A DNA stretch of 64,000 bases from Apiospora phragmitis (taxonomy: Eukaryota; Ascomycota; Sordariomycetes; Amphisphaeriales; Apiosporaceae). Made by a program: the position numbers and the translations under genes. Below are positions 61,304-64,000 of the stretch, in pieces (position 1 is the first letter of the stretch; every line of letters starts with the position of its first letter). The stretch covers positions 372,001 through 436,000 of the forward strand of contig JAQQWL010000007.1 in the NCBI GenBank assembly GCA_038363925.1. The letters run 5' to 3'. The notes under the pieces are model-generated. The model searched no databases, was not told the DNA's origin, and saw only the letters and a program-made list of their open reading frames with translations.

Positions 61304-61506
61304 TATTAAATAAGCTTTTTAATATATATATACGCTACATAAAGGTTAAAACGGTACTTATATTTTATTTATCTCCTCTATTTATTAATTGGCGGAAAAC
61401 CGCCAGCGCTCACCTTTTCATATAAAAGGCTAATGATCCGTGCGTCGCACGCACGTAACGCCCTTTTTAAAAGGTGCTAGAAGCCCCTGGAGTAGCTGTT
61501 CCAATA
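61304..61506 (-). repeat. 5' LTR of the copia element
   Basis: 203 bp partner of 55669-55871. Mixed G-to-A and C-to-T changes in both copies show each was mutated independently. Followed by ATAAC. Confidence 0.92.
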
Positions 61507-62906
61507 ATAACCTATAATATACCTTTCGTAATTTAGTTAAACTTAATTAAAATAAATATTAAAAAGTTATATTAATGCCGTACGATACGGTTTTTAACGT
61601 ATTTGGTTTAAAACTAAGCTTTAATCGAGTTATTTAAAGTTTTTAGTTTTTAAGGGATAAGTAGGCTAGAAAATAACCCTAGAAGTATTAAAATATGTAG
61701 CTTTATATTTAATTATAAAATAATATATTCTAAATTATACGAGACGAGTCCTGTCCTTTAAAAGCCTCTTTATATATTCGAAACGGTAAAAATCGCCTAG
61801 AACGCTTTTAAAAACGTTAGTAGGAAGTTTTTTTTTTTAAATATAAATAATATACGCTCGTATAAAACCTTTAATTTCTTTTTTATATAACTTTTTTAAT
61901 ATATAAAAATAGCCGATATCGAAAAGTTAGAATTTATATAATAAATAAGAAAATATAGAAAATATAATAATCGAGTTTTTTTTATAATAAAGCTTAAAAG
62001 TTATTAAGTAATAGTTTTTCGTAGCCGTTTAAGATTAATAAATAATAAATACTTTTTTTACGAGATTTTATATACTTATTAAAATATTAAATCTAATTCT
62101 CGCTTTTTTTATTTATAATTTAGTCGTTTTTAATAATTACGATTACCTAGTCTTTTAATAATAAGTTGTTTTCGTACTAAGAAAAGAGGTAAGTTTTCCC
62201 GGTAAAGATAATATACGGAGGGATAGCGTAACTATACGATCCGACGCCCTAGATAATTATAACTTATTCCTAGTCCCCTTATTATATAGCCTTAGGCCTT
62301 CCGCGTTAGTCGGAGGTGGTAATAACTATTTCGGACGAGATTTAACCTATTAGAAAACCGGTTTCGTCGAAGTTATAAATATTCTCTTTTTAAATCTCGT
62401 ATTTATAAATTATATTTCGTATAAAGGTAAATTACGCGCGATACGCGTCGAGACCTTTATAAAGGACTTTTTAATAATCAATTCTTTAATTAAAACGCGT
62501 TTAAAGGTTTAGTTATTATTATATAAAGTTCGAAGCCTAATTAACGCCGACACGTCCTACGTCGCGTTAACGAAGTAATCGATTCGCTATATTTATTATA
62601 CTATTAAGCCGAAGAGGAAACGATCGCGTATTTAAATTAATAATATATTAAATAATCGCATTTTTTTAAATTAATTAATTTATAACAGTTAGCGGATATT
62701 TCGCGTTTTAGTTAAAAACCGAGCCGTCGGTTACGGAGGGTCGCGTAAAAGACGACGTACGTTTTAAAGATAAATCGAAGACTTAATTTTAAGTTCTTTT
62801 AAATCGTTTAAAGCGCTAGAATTACTTAGCTTTCTTTTTAAATATCGAATATATTATATAATAAAGGAATAAAGGGGAAGAAGCAAGTTTATATTAAATT
62901 AAAAGA

Positions 62907-62951
62907 AAGTGGTAAATTCGGTTATTTAATAAATTCCCTTATAGAGTACGT
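62907..62951. repeat. Right terminal inverted repeat of the pogo-type element
   Basis: Inverted match to 55246-55290; followed by TA (62952-62953). Confidence 0.9.
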
Positions 62952-63037
62952 TATTAATTATAATTATTATTTTAATTAATATTAAAAGACTTATTATAAA
63001 ATAATAAATTTATATTTAAAAAAATTTAATATAGTTT

Positions 63038-63128
63038 ATTATAATAATAAACGTTACTTAAGTTTTAAAAAAACTTAATAAAACGTACTTAAGTTTATAT
63101 TAATTATATAAAAGAGTATTTAAACGTG
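63038..63128. repeat. AT-rich direct repeat, copy 1
   Basis: Similar to 63472-63560 (TTTAAACGTGT at the end of each copy). Likely part of another decayed element outside the pogo-type insertion. Confidence 0.55.
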
Positions 63129-63471
63129 TAATAAAATAAATGCTTTATTAATATTATAAATAATAGTATTAAGTTATAATATAATAATAAAAGAGATTAA
63201 GTAAAAGTATTTATATAATAAAATTATTAAAGTTATTTATTTTATTAATACTTAAATTAATACTTGAATTAATTATTAAAATAAAGAGTATTTATATAAA
63301 GTATATAAGAAACGTTTATTATTATATATATATATATTTAATTAATACCTATTAAATTTATTTAAATCTTTAATAATCCCTCTTCGATTTATTAAATTTA
63401 TTTTAAATCTTTAAATACGATATTATCGTATTTATAAATAACTTATTCTTTTATTTTAATTATTTTTAATT

Positions 63472-63560
63472 AGTTATAATAAACATTATTTAAGTTTTAA
63501 AAAACCTTTATAAAATATACTTAGGTTTATATTAATAATATAAAATTTTTTTAAACGTGT
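63472..63560. repeat. AT-rich direct repeat, copy 2
   Basis: Second copy, about 434 bp downstream of the first. A second shared block (AAGAAACGTTTATTATTATA near 63308, and its counterpart near 63600) lies at a different offset, so the structure is mosaic, not a simple tandem. Confidence 0.55.
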
Positions 63561-64000
63561 TATTTTAATTATTAAAGTAAAAAGTATATATATAAAATAT
63601 ATAAGGGACATTTATTATTATATATTTAGTTTTTTTTAAATTATTTCTTTTATTATTTAATTTTAATTAACCATAATTAATATTAAGCTACTCGATACTA
63701 TTTTATTAAACTATATTTTAATTCATTATTATATATTCCCTTTATTAATTATCTCGCTTTATTTATTTATTTAATACTATTTATTTTATATTAAGTCACC
63801 TTTAAATATAGTTTAACCTTATAATACTAATAACGATATAATATAATAAAGCTTATTATTATAAGCGAGTTCGTAAATATTACCTTATAAAATAATCCTT
63901 TATATTAAGTTTTATTCGCGCTTTAAGTTATTATAAAGCCGTATTAAAAATAAGTTTAATTAAATTATTTAATTTAATTTCTTTTTAAAGTAATTAATTA

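Larger units (their letters stand above)
55669..61506 (-). mobile_element. Ty1/copia LTR retrotransposon, full-length, RIP-degraded
   Basis: 5838 bp bounded by two 203-bp direct LTRs and the 5-bp target duplication ATAAC at 55664-55668 and 61507-61511. Reading the minus strand, the LTR has the form TGTTGG...TTCAACA typical of copia elements. Through many stops, pol traces appear in copia order: integrase C-terminal sequence (ITGPDRLVSTLFIF near 58100) comes before the reverse transcriptase start (RIFKTRFVQEIK and PYEKSRLV near 57340-57400). A purine-rich stretch next to the 55.67-kb LTR suits a polypurine tract, so transcription ran from right to left. Every frame is broken; inactive. Confidence 0.9.
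55246..62951 (-). mobile_element. Fot1/pogo-type DNA transposon, interrupted by a copia element
   Basis: The ends form 45-bp terminal inverted repeats with two mismatches (55246-55290 and 62907-62951, starting ACGTACTCTATAAG), each flanked by TA, the Tc1/mariner-pogo target duplication. Removing the nested copia element and one 5-bp duplication leaves 1863 bp, the size of Fot1-like elements. The minus strand of 62800-61512 keeps traces of the transposase through many stops: an HTH-like stretch near 62720-62800 (ending ATLRNRR), IYNFDETGFLIG around the first catalytic Asp near 62380, and PPYIIFTGKT near 62200. The element would have moved by cut-and-paste with a DDE transposase. Dead copy. Confidence 0.88.
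55025..64000. other. AT-rich, RIP-mutated transposon island
   Basis: Base composition switches abruptly at about 55025 to very high AT with TA-rich runs and no long open frames on either strand. The region consists of nested transposons (55246-62951) with AT-rich flanks at 55025-55245 and 62952-64000. All distinguishable LTR differences are transitions, the mark of RIP. No functional gene is visible. Confidence 0.9.

Noticed and set aside
55025..64000. CRISPR or telomere repeats at the AT-rich end
   Set aside because: No regularly spaced repeats and no TTAGGG tracts; the structure is explained by nested transposons.

Overview
The window is nuclear DNA of a filamentous ascomycete. Short GT-AG introns of about 55-145 bp, a GC-rich gene-bearing part (1-55.0 kb) and an AT-rich part in which repeats differ only by transitions (55.0-64.0 kb) fit a Pezizomycotina genome with repeat-induced point mutation (RIP). 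Protein types (AA9 and CE15 plant-cell-wall enzymes, HET and CHAT proteins, AIM6, a fungal capping triphosphatase) suggest Sordariomycetes, perhaps Sordariales; that placement is inference.

Layout. Positions 1-2.9 kb hold the 5' end of a glucuronoyl esterase (minus) and a divergent AA9 lytic polysaccharide monooxygenase (plus), both acting on lignocellulose. 3.3-5.1 kb is an F-box protein with a long acidic repeat. 5.4-8.8 kb is a HET-domain relic broken into at least six frames. 10.5-11.7 kb is a membrane protein with an in-frame stop. 12.8-14.3 kb is a tyrosinase with a mucin-like N-terminal region. 16.4-16.9 kb is PBDC1. 17.5-22.2 kb is a full ABC-B transporter. 22.8-24.1 kb is a GNAT-like protein. 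24.2-24.4 kb looks like a tRNA-derived element. 26.0-28.0 kb is an MFS transporter, 28.9-29.5 kb a deuterolysin-prodomain-like relic, 31.2-32.3 kb an AIM6 homologue and 33.2-34.5 kb an unknown protein. 35.4-44.3 kb carries two core genes, the mRNA-capping triphosphatase (Cet1/Pct1) and proteasome subunit Rpn2. 45.0-46.5 kb is a membrane-anchored lectin-like protein, 49.0-50.1 kb an octanoyltransferase-like protein without the catalytic residues. 50.8-55.0 kb holds three decayed genes, including a CHAT protease domain.

55.0-64.0 kb is a nested transposon island. A Ty1/copia element (55669-61506, 203-bp LTRs, 5-bp target duplication) sits inside a Fot1/pogo-type DNA transposon (55246-62951, 45-bp inverted repeats, TA duplication). 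Both are riddled with stops.

The most notable pattern is that nearly every accessory gene (secreted enzymes, transporters, HET/CHAT, lectin) carries single-base frame breaks or a nonsense codon, while conserved cellular genes (PBDC1, AIM6, Cet1, Rpn2, also the GNAT protein) are open throughout. This could be true decay next to a RIP-prone island or uneven sequence quality; the sequence alone cannot decide. There is no obvious gene cluster; genes look independently transcribed.
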